From Mytilisepta virgata (lineage: Eukaryota; Mollusca; Bivalvia; Mytilida; Mytilidae): a DNA stretch of 64,000 bases. The notes beneath the pieces are model-generated. The model was not told the DNA's origin. It saw nothing but the letters and a program-made list of their open reading frames with translations, and did not search any database. The translations under genes were made by a program, and so were the position numbers. Location of the stretch: contig CM051508.1 of assembly GCA_028015205.1 (NCBI GenBank), forward strand, positions 10,868,001 to 10,932,000, written 5' to 3'. Numbering within the stretch: position 1 is the stretch's first letter; every line of letters begins with the position of its first letter. Shown in pieces: positions 24,150-38,600 of this stretch.

Positions 24150-27100
24150 ATCATTCAAAACATAATACACCGTTAAATACTTGATCCATTGAGGCTAGGC
24201 AAATATTTTGGTATTTTGGAGCCTACCTTTTTTAACATTCCGTTGAAGGGAGTAAACAAAAGATGCAGCAAGATGTTTGGTAAGAGTTCACTTTTACATA
24301 TTGTTTTCTTGCATATATTTGAACATGCTGATATTTTCCAGTATACATGCGCTTCGTATAGGCATGTATAATTATAGTCTGATTATGACTGTGTAACGAA
24401 TGAATTTCAACATAGAAGTCACTGACCAACAAGTATCGTTCTTAAACTTTTGAGATAGTGTTAAAATTGATGCGTTAAACGGCTACAAAATGCTAAAAAT
24501 CTTTTCATTTTTTTCATAAATACCTCTTCTGTGGAATTATTCTTTCATCAAAATGCGTAAATGAACCAAAAAGGTGTTTTCTTTGAAATATCCTTATGTA
24601 CACTATATTGATGTTCAGTGTACAGGTTGTTGCAGAAATAGACCAAAGTTATGTACTGCGCATTGATCATTACAAAATTAAGATATTCGTAAAATACCTT
24701 TAAATACTTACATTTATTTTTAAAAAGTTTCGTTTATAATTTGATGTATATAATCATATCATATATGGATTCACTCCAAAGCTGGGTCTTTATTAGTTAA
24801 GATTCATAAACGTACCTTTTTCCGTAAACTGCTCGTTACGTCCATTTTATGTATACGAGTCTTTGTAAATACGACCATGATATCTCTGTTTATGTGATAT
24901 TTCAATATACTACGGTCGACAATGAAAGGAAGTGGAGTAATTGCCCGCGAGACAAAAACCCACAAACCAACTGACGTGAAAAGTGACAAAAAGAGGGCAC
25001 CGTTCAGCCTTTAACAAGAAACAGAACCACCGCTGAACGACAAGCTCTTAATTGCGCCTAAATATAAATTCGTGGACACACAGTACAAAACCACCAACTA
25101 TGTGAACACACCCCATTCCCCAAATGTACACACATACAAAGAAAAAAAAAAAAAAAAAAAACAAGAAAATGTCACAATACAATCACGTGCAATTTCCCGA
25201 CTTTGGACAGGCGTTGCAACAAGTGCTGCGAGGTTTAACCGGTTTATGAGTAATCAAACCCCCCCCCCCCCCCACCCCACCCCCCTGCCGTGCAATGTGA
25301 TGAACAATCAAACATTAAAATATTGATACACGTGAGGCATCTGCTTACCAAATATTGGAGGTCTTATTCTGTGCATGGATGTAATCACGAAAACTAGTAG
25401 CAAATTTCATGAACTCACTGAACTATGCAAATGATATCAAGGCCAAAGGTAATATAATACTGGCGCATACTTTACATCGCAATGCAACTGTATTGATGGT
25501 CCTTCTGATATATGGACTTAATAAAAAAAGCTTAAAATTTCTTAGATATATTTAATCAGGAGACCTCGTCGTAAATTTTGACGATATCACTAGACAGTGA
25601 AACGGAAGTCAATATCAAATGACAAATGACAGACTGGCATGAACTGCTAGTGGTGCATTTACGTACCAAATATTTTTGAGGGTAGATCGTAAACGTTCTA
25701 GGTTTAGACTTTATAACAAATATATGGGTCACAGAAATTAATTGAAGGTTATGAGGTCATTTTTTTTTCTTAAGGTCAAATTAAGTTAAGAGGTTGGGGG
25801 GGGGGGGGGGGTCAGTGAAAAAACTATGTGAATTAAGTTTTTTATCCTACATTGAACTTTTGATCTCGTCCCTTAGACGGTCCTCAAAATCCGATATGTC
25901 TCGCGTTGGGACTATCACAGTAGAGACATACTGTAAAATTCAACTTAACATTTTTTCTCTCTTATGCATAGGCAAATATTTTTTTCTGTATATATTCGAA
26001 TACACTTTGCGATCATTATACATTACACATTACAGTACACATTAACACGACACAATCATGCACAATCAACGGTACACCAGTTGTATACATTTTCGCTAAA
26101 ATCAGTAACTATAAAGACAATGGAAAACTACTGGCTAAAATTTTAATGTCTCCCTTAACTATCAGAACATTACGCCACTGATTGGTTTTGTGTAAGATGT
26201 GTCACTCTGTTGTTGACAACCTTTTCGAAATTTCATGTTTAGTACAGAATACATTATTAATATTCACGTTTTACACAGCTGCGGACGATTTACAAATACT
26301 TAGTGAAATATCGATGAGGGTATAAGTGATAATATATTTCAAAATAAAATTTACTTTGCAGCTAGTTTGTATCGGTTCGGCTATCCCAATTTCCAGTACA
26401 CAAGCCGTCATTTACAGTACACTATCGGCAATTTCCGTTGTAGGGGGGATACACTGTGATAGTTCGGGCAACTGTATTTTGGAACTCTCTGGCTTGGAGA
26501 CGACCGATAACGATATTTCGTGTCGTAGGGTCCAACACTGGGATGGCAGATTTTCAGCTTTATGATAAAATTTAAGCTTCAAACTTGGTCCTTTTATACC
26601 AGTTCAAATAACCACAAAGTGCCCGTGAAAAAACGTTACCGAATTTCCTCGGCAATATATGGCATATTCGTTTTTCAGAGCCACTATGCACATGTGACAG
26701 AGAGCCAAATCTAATGAAGCATTTAAAATGTGAAACATACCTTTAAAAGATCAATGATTTATTTAGCCATTTAAAACTGTAAATGGTTAATTGCAGAATT
26801 TGCATTATGAAAAATACAATAGGGTCATTCGTTCCTTTTTGTGAACAGAATACATGTAGTTGTTTCGTGATGGAATCATTGTTCATTTAATTTAGCTTTT
26901 ACCGGTTTTGTCCAATTTCCGTGTTTGACTGATTTTTACTGGACATGAAGTTCTCAATTCACGTGACACTTAATATGATGGTTAATTTGCCTATAATGAC
27001 CGGAAGGTAGAAACCCATATTTGCTCACCCAAGAATAATAATGTTAGCCATTATTTAAGTGTTATTCGATAGTACTGGGGCTGATATTACGATATTAGAC

Positions 27101-27560
27101 TGGTTCGGTCAAGTGGTCAGGCTAATATGGCCATATCAGATGGGTGCGTTCGGACATACATAGGCAGTATATGATAAACGAATTAATACATAACATAATC
27201 AGTTTCGGACCGGGTATCATCCGTCGAGTAGTCTCGGGTCAATATAGGGTCCCATATTGAAAAGGATATGTATTTATATATAAATAAATTATATATTTTT
27301 CTTCATTATACTATAATAATAGAGGTAAATGAACAAAATGTATTATTCAATTTTTATGTGCGATTGAAATTGTCGTAGAAAAGGATGAATCAAATTTCAA
27401 ATTAAAACAAAAAACATTACAATCTGCTTTTCAAACATTTCCGAAACTGTTATATTATTTTCAAAAATCCGCTTCACCATGTCCACAGACCAAAATTATC
27501 AGGCTTTTCAAATAAAGGATGCCTGTTATTATTTTTCATAAGACGATCTATCTCAAGGAA
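24150..27560. other. Non-coding stretch with homopolymer runs
   Basis: C-run at about 25260-25275, G-run at about 25796-25811, A-run at about 25142-25161. Apart from the 26.33-26.61 kb segment I see no gene. Confidence 0.45.
26330..26610. other. GC-richer segment open in several frames, with TATA-like box
   Basis: 240 bp without stops in one plus-strand frame (LVCIGSAIPISSTQAVIY onwards, preceded by TTTACTTTGCAG) and in parts of the minus strand. GGTATAAAAGG on the minus strand at about 26589-26599. I recognise no product; it could be an exon or a decayed element. Confidence 0.25.
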
Positions 27561-27569
27561 TAAGGCATG

Positions 27570-28105
27570 TCATTGTTTTTGCATTTTCTCACCAGTTTTC
27601 CTGTAGGTAATTGCACATTTTCTATTTTCACATTTCTTTAATAGGTCGTGCATATTCCTTGGAAGATTCTTAATGTAGTCTTCAAAGCCAGGATTGTCCT
27701 GTCCCTGTTCAGTCATATCATTTTTCCACTGATCATTATGAGTAAAAACTATTATAGTATAGTGATGCATATTTTCGGCCAAAATTTTATTATATGCTTC
27801 AACTTGCTTGATAACTTGGTCTGTAAATCGATTAATTTTCACGCAGAATAAGAATGCATGGGGTCCTGGACTGGTGATCGGGTTCAAGGCAATTACTAAT
27901 GTCTTCTTTTATATTTGTTGTATTTATATCGTTATAAGCCGGAGTATCTACACTTTCTTCTTGTCACTTGTATTTCTGCAGACTGAGGCTACTCGTGTTT
28001 TTTTTTGTCATAGTCGCAAAGTTGAAGTAATCATTTAAACCCAAAATATTGTTGCCAAGTCGACTTTTCCCAGATCCAGAGGTTCCGAGAAGAACGTCTC
28101 TTAAT
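27570..28105 (-). pseudogene. GIMAP/AIG1-type GTPase pseudogene
   Basis: Minus strand: P-loop G1 GTSGSGKSRLGNNILG, then TKKNTSSLSLQKYK and an in-frame stop, G3-like VDTPAYND (canonical DTPG changed to DTPA). A frameshift near 27890 follows, then SPGPHAFLFCVKINRFT and YTIIVFTHNDQW (the G4-like FTH-D), DYIKNLPRNMHDLLKKCENR (AIG1 C-terminal region). GIMAPs are immune-associated GTPases expanded in bivalves. With one stop, one shift and a damaged G3, this copy cannot make a full GTPase. Confidence 0.87.
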
Positions 28106-28405
28106 TCATTGTCTACATTGGTTTTTTTTTCGGACTAAGGGCATTTTTGACTGAAAACAACGTATAAAATTTTCAGGCGTTTTTAGCAGAATTATAAGTT
28201 TCTAACTTACAAAAATAATATATAATACAAGCTGACAGATTGAATAAAATCTTGAATGAATTTCGTGAATCTGTATTGTTGCTCTTTAACATTTATTAAA
28301 CAAAGGACCATACAACACTTAAAATGTGGACGCTCACCCTGTACTCTGGAACGGATTCTTCCGAAATTACCAGTATTTAGCATAATTAAAAAATAATAGA
28401 ATTAC

Positions 28406-28645
28406 TAAGGGTTCATTCCTTGTATTGCACATGGTAGATCTCCTTAGCTGAAATTTGGCTTCCTATTTCGGTATTTTTGGTTATGAGTACTTCTTGTTTT
28501 AAAAAAAGTTTGGTTTTTGGTCTTCCAAATGTTTCGATTTTAATGCTGCTGATGAGAGGTAACTCCTTGAAATACGTCGTATACAGCATAGTATAAATTT
28601 ACTATATCTAATATTAGTATCATTGGATTGTCATTTTAACAATGA
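28406..28645 (+). repeat. Dispersed repeat family R1, copy 2
   Basis: Closest relative of 7347-7580, same orientation. Lies 300 bp upstream (relative to transcription) of the GIMAP pseudogene. Confidence 0.85.
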
Positions 28646-29726
28646 TTCTGCTTAGAATTAACATTACTGACCATACAATACAGGCCAATTTGATTTTTTT
28701 TTGCCGCAGCCTATCTGTTTAGGAATCATGCCCCTTGAAAAGAAGTAGATAAACCAGGAATGAAATTTAGCGTCAACTAACATCTTTTTATTTTGTTATG
28801 AGTGTTAATGACAATAAGTTACAGATCAGGTCTGATTTTCGGCTAGTATTGATTTCATTATTTTATTATTTTTTAATTTTATTTAAAAGCCTTAGGGAAG
28901 ATGAGCTTTACTGGTCAATTCTTTTTCACTTTTTTATTAAGAACTGTTCTCTTTTCGCACATATTTTAAAGAAATGGGAAGTCGTTTTTCCTTTTTGGAA
29001 TAACTCGTGAGAAGTTTTAGCAAATTTGTTTTTTTGGCATTTATTGTTATTATAATTATTATCATTTTGAACATAGTGATTTGTTTGTAAGTTTACCCAT
29101 GCAAATATCAATGGAACTGAGACCATCAAAAGCCAGGCCCGATAATAATAGAAGGACCACCTTCAATCAAATCTTTACAGATAACGATTTATAATATAGA
29201 AGGCAGGTGACAGTTTTAAGCTTAGGTGCTCCACTTAGTAATTTCTTAAACAGACGAATTAGTCGTGACTTAAACTTTTGTGCATTATTATAATTGAAAC
29301 GGAAGTTAGTTCTCAACACAAGACAATTTTTATTAAATTTATATCTGATACGTAGGTTTGTAACATGACGAGAAAATATGAAAATGGCTCTATATGCAAG
29401 CATGTTTTGATGGGACAAATTGGTAGCATTTATTTTACAAAAAAAAAAAAAAAAAAAAGAAAATGCCAAAATTTTATGTACGTTAACAGTGCATACACTT
29501 TATATTATCCCCGCACTGTCAACGAAATCTCAAAAATATTGTTAGAATATTCTGTCCGTCCGCCCGTCACACTGTCGTGTAATCAAAAAACTTTTTTATT
29601 TTTAATTTCATGATTTTAATTCTATGCAGTATTGTCATACATTGTATGTAGATGCGCAATACGGTTTTAAAATTTTGATTTTCTAAACTTTTGTCCCACA
29701 GGGATCGAATTTACAAAATTGAGAAT

Positions 29727-30010
29727 TTAAGGTATCCGGACCATAATAGATCATGATCGAAAATGTTTTCTCTTTTTGACCGTGAATGGCTGAACTAAAC
29801 AATTTAAAAGCTGGGATTTTGTATATATATATTTTTCTCAAGTTGAAACACACACTTTGTTGCTTATATGGAGAGTCTGTTAAAAAAGTTAGTTATAATT
29901 GGCATTTACGAAGTTTGCCGATAATTACCGAGGTCATTTCAATTGCGTTGTATAGAACATCCGGGAACTTTTGAATAATCACGTGGTCATTTATGGTCCG
30001 GATACCTTAA
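29727..30010. mobile_element. TTAA-flanked MITE (piggyBac-like)
   Basis: TTAAGGTATCCGGACCATAA at the left and its exact inverse at the right; both ends carry TTAA, the piggyBac target. 284 bp including the TTAAs. Inserted in a diverged ~150-bp tandem repeat (29620-29720 continues at 30015-30330). Confidence 0.82.
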
Positions 30011-31385
30011 GCTTGTGACATAAAATCTTTTTTTTTTCCTTTTTTCATTTTTTGCTTTTTATTTCTAATCAGTATTGTCACATGATGTATGTTAATGCGC
30101 AATAATGTTTGAGAATTTTGTTTTTCACAAAAATTGAAGCCCCCGGGGGTCGATTTTTGAAAAGTGTGAATTTGTGACCTAAACTCCTATATCATTTTTT
30201 CATTTTATGCATCTTACTCCTATATTGTTTTATCATATACTAAATGTAGATGTACAATAAGGTTGTAGGGTTTTGATTTTCAACACATGGTCCCCAAAGG
30301 GGTCAAATTTTAAATTTATGAATTTAAGCTTATGACCTAAATATTAACAAATAACTTTTTGAGAAATTGGTATAACATATGAATCTTTAACTTTGTGCAT
30401 GACGTGAAAATATGAAGCTACCTCTACAATGCAGTTTTGTTTTGGTGGGACAAATTGACAGCTTTTTTCGACCAAAAAAAAATTGCCAAATGCTAATTGA
30501 AAGGACCAATGCTTTTACTCTCTATTTTCATTAATACGCATCAGAATAATGAGTTTTGAAAATGAGAGGCTCTGCTGATTAGCAGGAATTATGGAGTATA
30601 GGCACATTGGAACACAAATCAAGCAAGCTAAACATTAGAAGTTATATTGCAAGCTATGTTTCACAGATTGCTGCGAAATATTGGCACACTATAATGTAAA
30701 AAGTACAAGCAATATACGAAAGGGACAAAAAACAAGAAAACATTTAAAATTTCCGGCAAAAACACTGGATCTTTAGTTGATGCAATATTCCAGGTTATAT
30801 AATGAATTTCGTTTAGTATATTTTTATACTTCACATATCTTCCAAAAAATCGGTTATGATTTTATCACATCAAACATTTGTTGTTTATAGGACATAAAAG
30901 GTCATAAAAGTTATCTTTAATTATATCTTACGTCTATGCATACTTACAAATACCTGTATACTGCTTTTTGTTTACTACATAATTATGCTTACCTGGCTCT
31001 TAATATCATTTGAGCCATTGGGATCACATCATGTCCGTTTGTGTGTAAACATCCGTTAACTTTTCAAGTTTATATTCTGCTATGCTCTTGAGACATCTAC
31101 AGCAGACAGTTATAAAGTCTATATATTTTTTTATGGTCTGAAAACTAATATGACTACCATAGCAATTACTTAATTATGATTGCTTTAATGAAAAACACCC
31201 TATGAAACTTCATATTAATTAAATGAACTGGAAACTGTGTGTTAACATCTATAAAGTTTGCATATTTCAATTCTATCATGTCTATCGGAAAACTAATATA
31301 ACCATTTGTTGATAACTGGGATAAAGGATTACTTCCTGATATATATTCCATGATTCAAACTTCCAACATGTTTTATGAAATTACA

Positions 31386-32057
31386 GTAACAAGACAATTT
31401 TTATTCAATAAAGAGCTAAATGACAGTTCAATTATGATTTTACACAAAGAAAAAAGAATTATTAATCTTAAAGGTGAAATGAGCTGACAATCAACACACG
31501 AATTTAGATTTATTTACATACAATACATGCGCACAAAATTTGTTTACATGTGACAAAATGAATTTAAACAAAATACTAAAGTCAGTCGATAATGCCGGTC
31601 ATTATAATTGGTATGGCAATCCTAATAAATAATTCTACCTGAATATAATCAAAGACGTGCATATATGAATTAAAATTTGGGAGCTGCAAATGTCTTCTTC
31701 ACTATGGCTGGTAAGAAAATTCATAGGCATTACAGCTGGGAACTAGTTTTCTTCTCGGCGGCATACTTTCTGTATGCGTACGACGGTCGTTATTTACAAA
31801 TACCGCAAATACAAAATTTCACGATTAAACCACCTTAGTTTGCATAAAAGAGAACACTAAATTATGAAAAATGATATTATAACAATCATAGATGACTGTT
31901 TCATTCATTGCAGCAAGGCATGTTGTTGTTTATGAGCCCCAAAGCCAAACCATGGCCAAACTGAGTGGTAGCATAAGGGCTGAAAAAAACTCCCCAAAAA
32001 TTGATATATTACCGAAAATACTTGCAATTTAAAAAAGATACATAATAGTATAAAACT
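31386..32057 (-). other. 3' flank / probable 3'UTR of the choline transporter gene
   Basis: AT-rich sequence after the stop, no open frame of note. AATAAA hexamers on the minus strand lie at about 31508-31513 and 31400-31405. Either could be the polyadenylation signal; neither is proven. Confidence 0.35.
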
Positions 32058-32624
32058 TTAAAATCTATTACTATCCATATCGTTCTTCTGTACTTCACTT
32101 AAAAAGGCTATATCTTCTTTATTGTCAACCTTTCCTTCATCGTCCTTTGATTCCAGCGCTATTGTTGCTGAATCAATCGCATTATCCATTTTTTGCACAA
32201 AGCATTCAAAAACATCATATTTTCTAGATAATATGTTATTAGTAAACAAAAGAGTCGTTATATAGGACACAGAAATCAGCGTAAATGTACAGGATAGCAT
32301 TGCAAACGTTTTAAAAGGGAACAGTTGTCCTAGTTCGTCATGATAAAAAGGATATTTAATGACAGGAGGTAGTGAAATTATGGGTTCACCGCCTAATACT
32401 CGCAAGAGAGTTCCAACTATGAATCCACTTATTGCACCATAGGTATTCGAAAATTTTACCCATAACGCACAAGTCAAAACCGGAACTTGTACAACATACA
32501 TGGCGTCAGCACATAATATATACAGTCCATAAACAGTGTTCGCACTGATTGCAATAATTGTTCCTAAGACACCCACTACAACAATGCTAACTCTTAGCAC
32601 CCATGTCAATTCTTTGTCGGTTGC
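32058..32624 (-). CDS. SLC5A7: choline transporter exon 8 (C-terminal, stop TAA)
   Basis: 567 bp in phase 0. Starts [12 protein letters not shown], covers the last membrane segments ([53 protein letters not shown]), then an acidic cytoplasmic tail ending SNRF. The glutamate in LRVLGGEP aligns with a glutamate important for choline transport in CHT1 (recalled, approximate). Confidence 0.93.
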   Translation of the reverse strand, partial: ATDKELTWVLRVSIVVVGVLGTIIAISANTVYGLYILCADAMYVVQVPVLTCALWVKFSNTYGAISGFIVGTLLRVLGGEPIISLPPVIKYPFYHDELGQLFPFKTFAMLSCTFTLISVSYITTLLFTNNILSRKYDVFECFVQKMDNAIDSATIALESKDDEGKVDNKEDIAFLSEVQKNDMDSNRF

Positions 32625-35600
32625 CTGAAAAATATTAAATCACTTATTGTAAGAAGGTTAATTTGAATAAACTCAGATTATTAAATTCCTTGGGTACAAT
32701 GATGAAATTGTGTTTCAATATTTATCTGTCCAATAGAGTTAACGTAGATTTCATCCAAAAAATTTATGTGAAATACATGTATCATGTAGACCGATTTATT
32801 AGTCAAATATGAACTAAAAAATAGGTTATGACTTATTCCAAGAAACACAACACATAATCACAGACTCATGTTCCGTGAAAAGTTAATCTTATAGACTGTA
32901 TATAATTAGATTTAAAAATTTCGGCGATTATGTCTAATGAGAAATATTTGTAAGTTATCTCCCATAACAAAGTTAACAAAGGGAGATAACTGAAATTGTC
33001 TCCCTTAGACCACAAGGGCTAAATGGAGGCTGTTTTGTTATCTCCCTTGGGTAACTTGGTCTAGGGAGATAACTAACGGATATCTCCCATAAGCAATGAA
33101 TCTAGCTATACCATATGACATCACAGCATATTCCTGCATGTTCTATTCAAATTTAAAAAAGTCAGCCTGAACTTTTTACATACCTAAATGCATTTGCACA
33201 AGAACAGAAGATTTAAGAAATGCTGCAAATATGGTTTTTTCACAAAATGACTCTGAATGCAAAATTTCACTGATCACCATGTGCTTATTTTTGGAGAAAA
33301 ACTGAGAACAAGGAAGGAAATCAGTCATGTTATTACATCCTGTACAAGAAATTACTACGCATCGATGGAAATGGCAGTCATTTCTATAAAATACATATTT
33401 TCAGCTTTTAGTTAAGCCCTTGAAAGTTACTTTTACCATTATGGTAATGTATTAACTCACTGCTACAAATTATTTTCAAAGTTAAATTTGTTATAGGAAC
33501 TCGGTGGCCAGTTGACCCGGAAGTGTGTAACGATATCACTATGGAGTCAAAAAATATAAAATAACGAAACCATTTGGAACTTATCTATTCTCACCTTAGG
33601 TCTAAAGCAGTTTTTATAAATATTTCTACTAAATACAGATCCTGTTGCTAATACTATAGAATCAGCAGACGACATTACTGCTGCACTAACTGCACCAAGT
33701 CCAATAACTGATATGGCTTGAGGGCATAAATATTCCATAACCATTGGCAAAATAAATCCCCAGTCTTCATACCTTAGTGTTGAATTACCAGGAAAGGCAG
33801 TATGATTCCAATCTAAAAGAAAAATGTGAACAATGACCAATATATGTAAAAAGGGAGGTAATTCAAATTTATAAATTTCATTATTTGTGTACTTTTAACA
33901 TTTTAATCAAACCAGTATAATTTTACCTAACCTCAAAAGTAAATATTAAATGTTTTATGCTCTTTTTTCGGGTTGTTGTCTATTTGACACATTCCCCGTA
34001 TCCATTTTCTATCCTATTAGTTCCAGTTTATAACTTCTCTCATTAAATTATCAAGAAATTGTGGAATCTGACTTCGGATCACAATTTCCTGTAGTTTTGA
34101 GTTATCTGCCTTGTTTCCCCTGGTGGCAGTTGTAATGACAATTACATGCAATGCAAAAACACAACCATTACACATAATAAACCGACTTAGATTCTTGATA
34201 ACGCTATTCTAAGCAATATCTAATGTTCAGTAAAATATATTGTCTTAGTTTAAACTTGTTTATTTATAGTGAATTGGGATACAAGTTATACCAACTGATA
34301 CTAATCCCTCTCCACTTGGTGGGAGCGAGAGCGGCCCTGTAGCGGCGTTTTAGCCAACTCTATTTTTCGACATCTACAGAGGATTCTTTAACGTGCTAAT
34401 GGTGTTTCTTTCCCTTCACACGGGACTAGCATCGTTACCGAGACCATCTCTCGCAAATGGTGTCGATAGGGAGCCGCAAATTTGATCCCGAACGGGAATC
34501 GAACCTTATCTTATACATGTATACATTTGTAGGCATACACTTTCATTTACTGAATTTGACAGTCTACCGTATTTTACTCACTGATAGTGTGACAGGTCTG
34601 TTAACAGAGCAAGACATACTTACCCTTCCGGAGTACCTGTTGTCATCCCCGTCTTTGTTGGGAATTTATATTGCGAATGCTTTAGTTTTTATATTTCCTA
34701 GTTTCTGATTCTGTTTGGTTTTGGTATGTGTATTTAACTCTTTTAATATTTGTTTGCCATATGTAAGGGTTCTTACGAATTGGTCTTGTCTTTGGATTTT
34801 GGTCTTGTAGAATTAACCCACCATCTTAGGCCACACCAAATTGATTTTTAGTTCTTTGGACTTTTTATGGCAAAAATTGGTGCGAGCAAGCACAATTTTA
34901 ATTTTAATTTACATGCCGCATAAATGTTTTTAATTTAAAATTGCATAAAAGTGAAAAAGTTCCTATTTTTTACCAAATTTTAGGAGCGGGCGAACACTTT
35001 TTATTTTTAATTTCTTGAAAAATCAAGAATTTATGGCGAATTTTCAGCAATTTGCAAAATGTATGGGCAAAAAAGGTTTTCTTAAAATTTACAATGTCCG
35101 AAAATTAGAACGGCGAAATCCAAAGAACTAAAAATCAATTTGCTGTCGCCTTATCGCCTTGGTGTTCTTTTATCTGTATTTTTCACACGATTTAAGTTTT
35201 TTAACTAAAGAATTTGTTATTTTTGTATTATGATGATATTTATCATACTCCAATGAAGTATCTCACTAAAATGATCTAACAAAACTATGAATTCATGTCA
35301 ATCTCAGAACTACTTAGTAAATAATGCTAATATACATTACCGGCTGATGCCCCAATAATACCGACAGCAGCTGGTGGTATTGCCATCGAAAATGATAGGA
35401 TAGACCCAATGATACCAGAGTTTCTTGCTAATTTCACCGATTTACAGGCTAAAATACGTTGGTAAAATGCCTGAAAATTTTATTTTATGACATGTTTTAG
35501 TCCATATTTGTCGTTGGAATTTTGATACTTTTCAGTAGATAAATTTTGAAATTCTGCTCTTAGTAGGGTTTCAGCTTCACTGGGGAAAGTTGACCTTACA

Positions 35601-38600
35601 ACGATTTGGATAAACTGTTTAGACACGTTTTGTTATATTGTTCACATATTTTGGTGTTTATTTTTTGACTTCCCAAAGTTTTGTCCACGAGCCTACCTTT
35701 GGTAGTTAATACATAAAATGCACATTTTACGCACGAAATTTTGATATTTGAGTTTAATTTACTGATTTTATATATGAAATAGAACTAATTTAAGATGAAC
35801 GTCTTTGTATTTCATCAATGTTCAATTGCAATACTTATAAATGTCAGACTTGCAGAGGGTGCGAGATTCTCCTCCATATTGAAGGCCTCAGTGTGACTTT
35901 TAAGATGAAGAACAGGAATAAAAACACACAATTACAAAATACTTATTTTTAATAAAGAATAACCGAATAATGTTAAATTTAAGATTCTATCTTTATAATG
36001 AATTTTTTACATGCACTGTAGTTACTCCCCACATGAGCCCTTCCAAAATAATTCAAATTACCTGCCATGTCAAACCACCTCCAATAGTAAGCAAACAGGT
36101 ATCAATGTAAACTCCAATCATTCTGGTGTCTACTTCACCAACCCAGGTATCCTTTGTCCTGGTAAAGTCCACAGCAGGATTTGTCGCAGCAAAAGGTATA
36201 ACTAGTATCTATGGTAAAAAATACAATATGTCGTCCCCGGACAGTCAAAGTCTATTAATTTTTATGCTTAAATTAATCTTATAAGGGTGACAGAGAGAAG
36301 ATAAATATTATCCAGCTATGTCCATTATACCAAATGTGTACTGTTTATCATGTTGGTTTTTTCAAAATTTTGGTCAACAGTGTATCTTGGTGTCTAATCC
36401 GGAAGTGCGTAATGTATACAAGAAATCTGGCAACTGCTTTTATTTTAAATCCATATAGAAATTATGGAAGTTCTGAAGAAACATTCTCCTTAAATTACAG
36501 GAAAAAATGGCCCCACTGCTTTTTCATCTATGCTTATTTTAAATCCATTGAGAAGTTTTCTAAGATGATGTTGGACCTGTTCCTACTGTCGTAACATTTC
36601 ATGTAGCTCCATCGATTTGTGACTACCACCGGATTGACTTTGTTGAAATTCACGACGGGTGCGGTATACGAAACAGGAACTGCTTACCCCTTCTGGAGCA
36701 CCTGAGTTCACTCCTAGTTTTTATTCATTGTTTTTTTAGCTTTCATTGTTTATTTGTTGTGTTTGTGGTTGTTCATTTGTCTTCCCGGGTTTTGTCTGTC
36801 TAATGGATTGCGTTTTTTGGATTTGCTCCTTAGGTATATTTGTTCTTTTTTTCAGTGTAAGTAATCACTATGAGGATATATTAAATGACACATTAAAAGA
36901 AATCAAGTCAATCTTCTTTCTAATTTTAAATATTTTGAAAAGGTAAACATGAAATTACTTAAGATAAATATAATAGAAAGAATATACATGGAATTAGTGA
37001 GTCTTCAAAAGGGCAATGGAACGACTAGAACGTATAAAAGACAACACCCGAACAAAACTAAATACAAAATAATAATTCAAATGTTGTTTTTAAAACAAAA
37101 AATACGTACGCATGCAATATAGTGCTTGAGGAAAAATATTTTTACGGAATGTATCAAACTTGGTCTTATCACTCACAAACTTTGCATAAAGTCTTGTTTG
37201 TGAGTGAATCGCCCGAGTTAACACATTGATAAATTCCTTCAAAATAACATATATTACTATAATAACAAAACAAAAAAGGTTAAAAGTTAAAATGGCCTAA
37301 CGTTTCGGCCAATATAGCCTTGTTCACGAGTAGTTAGAAATAAAAAGATGTTTTTTTTTTAACTTTTTGAAACACAAAGCAAGACTCAAAAGATAAATAC
37401 TTGTTTGAATGGAAGTTTTGGTTATCTAGTTTCTTCATTACGCGTAGATTAGACTTTTATTCTTACACCTTGTTTTTTTGTCAGGGTCATTTAAGGCTCA
37501 CCACAACAGGCGGGGTTTTCAAAGCATTGAAGGTCATTTGATGACCTCTAGTTAAACAACAAAATGGATAACAGAAAGGGCCAACAAAGATGTATATTTT
37601 AGGTCTGTTCCATTTCGAGAAAAGTTGTGTTCTTGACATTTTTCTCAATATCCTTTCTTTCTCAATTTAGTCTTCTCAAATGTTTACAAACAAACAAAGC
37701 GCCATATTTACAATTTACTCTAATTCCGGTGTACTCTTACCAGTCCAATGGCAATACAAAACATTTGCACAACATCCGTATACGCGACAGAATATAGTCC
37801 ACCAAAGAATGTATATCCAACAGCAATGCATGCGGAAATTATTACTGCAATCGACATTTCAAGTTCAAGAATCACTGAAAGAGTGGTCCCTAAAACATAA
37901 AACAATATACATTATCATATCTAAGACTTCTAATACATATATTGTTGTGTTTCATTTTTCTATAGAAAGCAGTTTTACTAAGAAAAGTTCTCCTTGTGTC
38001 TCTCTTTTTTTGCACTGACTTGTTCATAAATAACAAATGGTTGTAAAATATAACCATAACAATAAGCTGCTCATGACATATTATTATTATTATATTTATT
38101 ATATTAAATAAAATATGTTGAACAGTAAATAATTATAGGTTTCACAATGAGTGAGAATTAGATATCACTTGATATGAAATCGAGTCGTTAATTTGGATAT
38201 AATAATAAACGAGCCTTTGGTGAGTTTATTATTAAGTCCAAACTAAATCACGGGAGTTGATATCAAGCGGTATCTAATTGTTACGAGTTGTTCAACCTAT
38301 TTCTCTTATGATTCTTCAGGAATATTTGTTTGTTTTTTTGTGATTCGGCGTCCGACCCGCGGGAAATCTTAACGTTCATTTTTCTGTGACGTCAAATTTT
38401 GCTATGCAACCGTGGCTTTCAATGAAGCCCGCGCAGATTTCAACCAATCAGAAAACAGCGACGTATGGATCAAGGCCAATCAAATAAAAGAATTTCTCGT
38501 ACACTTGTTCATATCATATGATGGGGAATTAGTTATGACAAATAATTCATCGCGCGAGAAATAGATAACAACTCACCATCATCAGAGAAAAAAAAATGAA

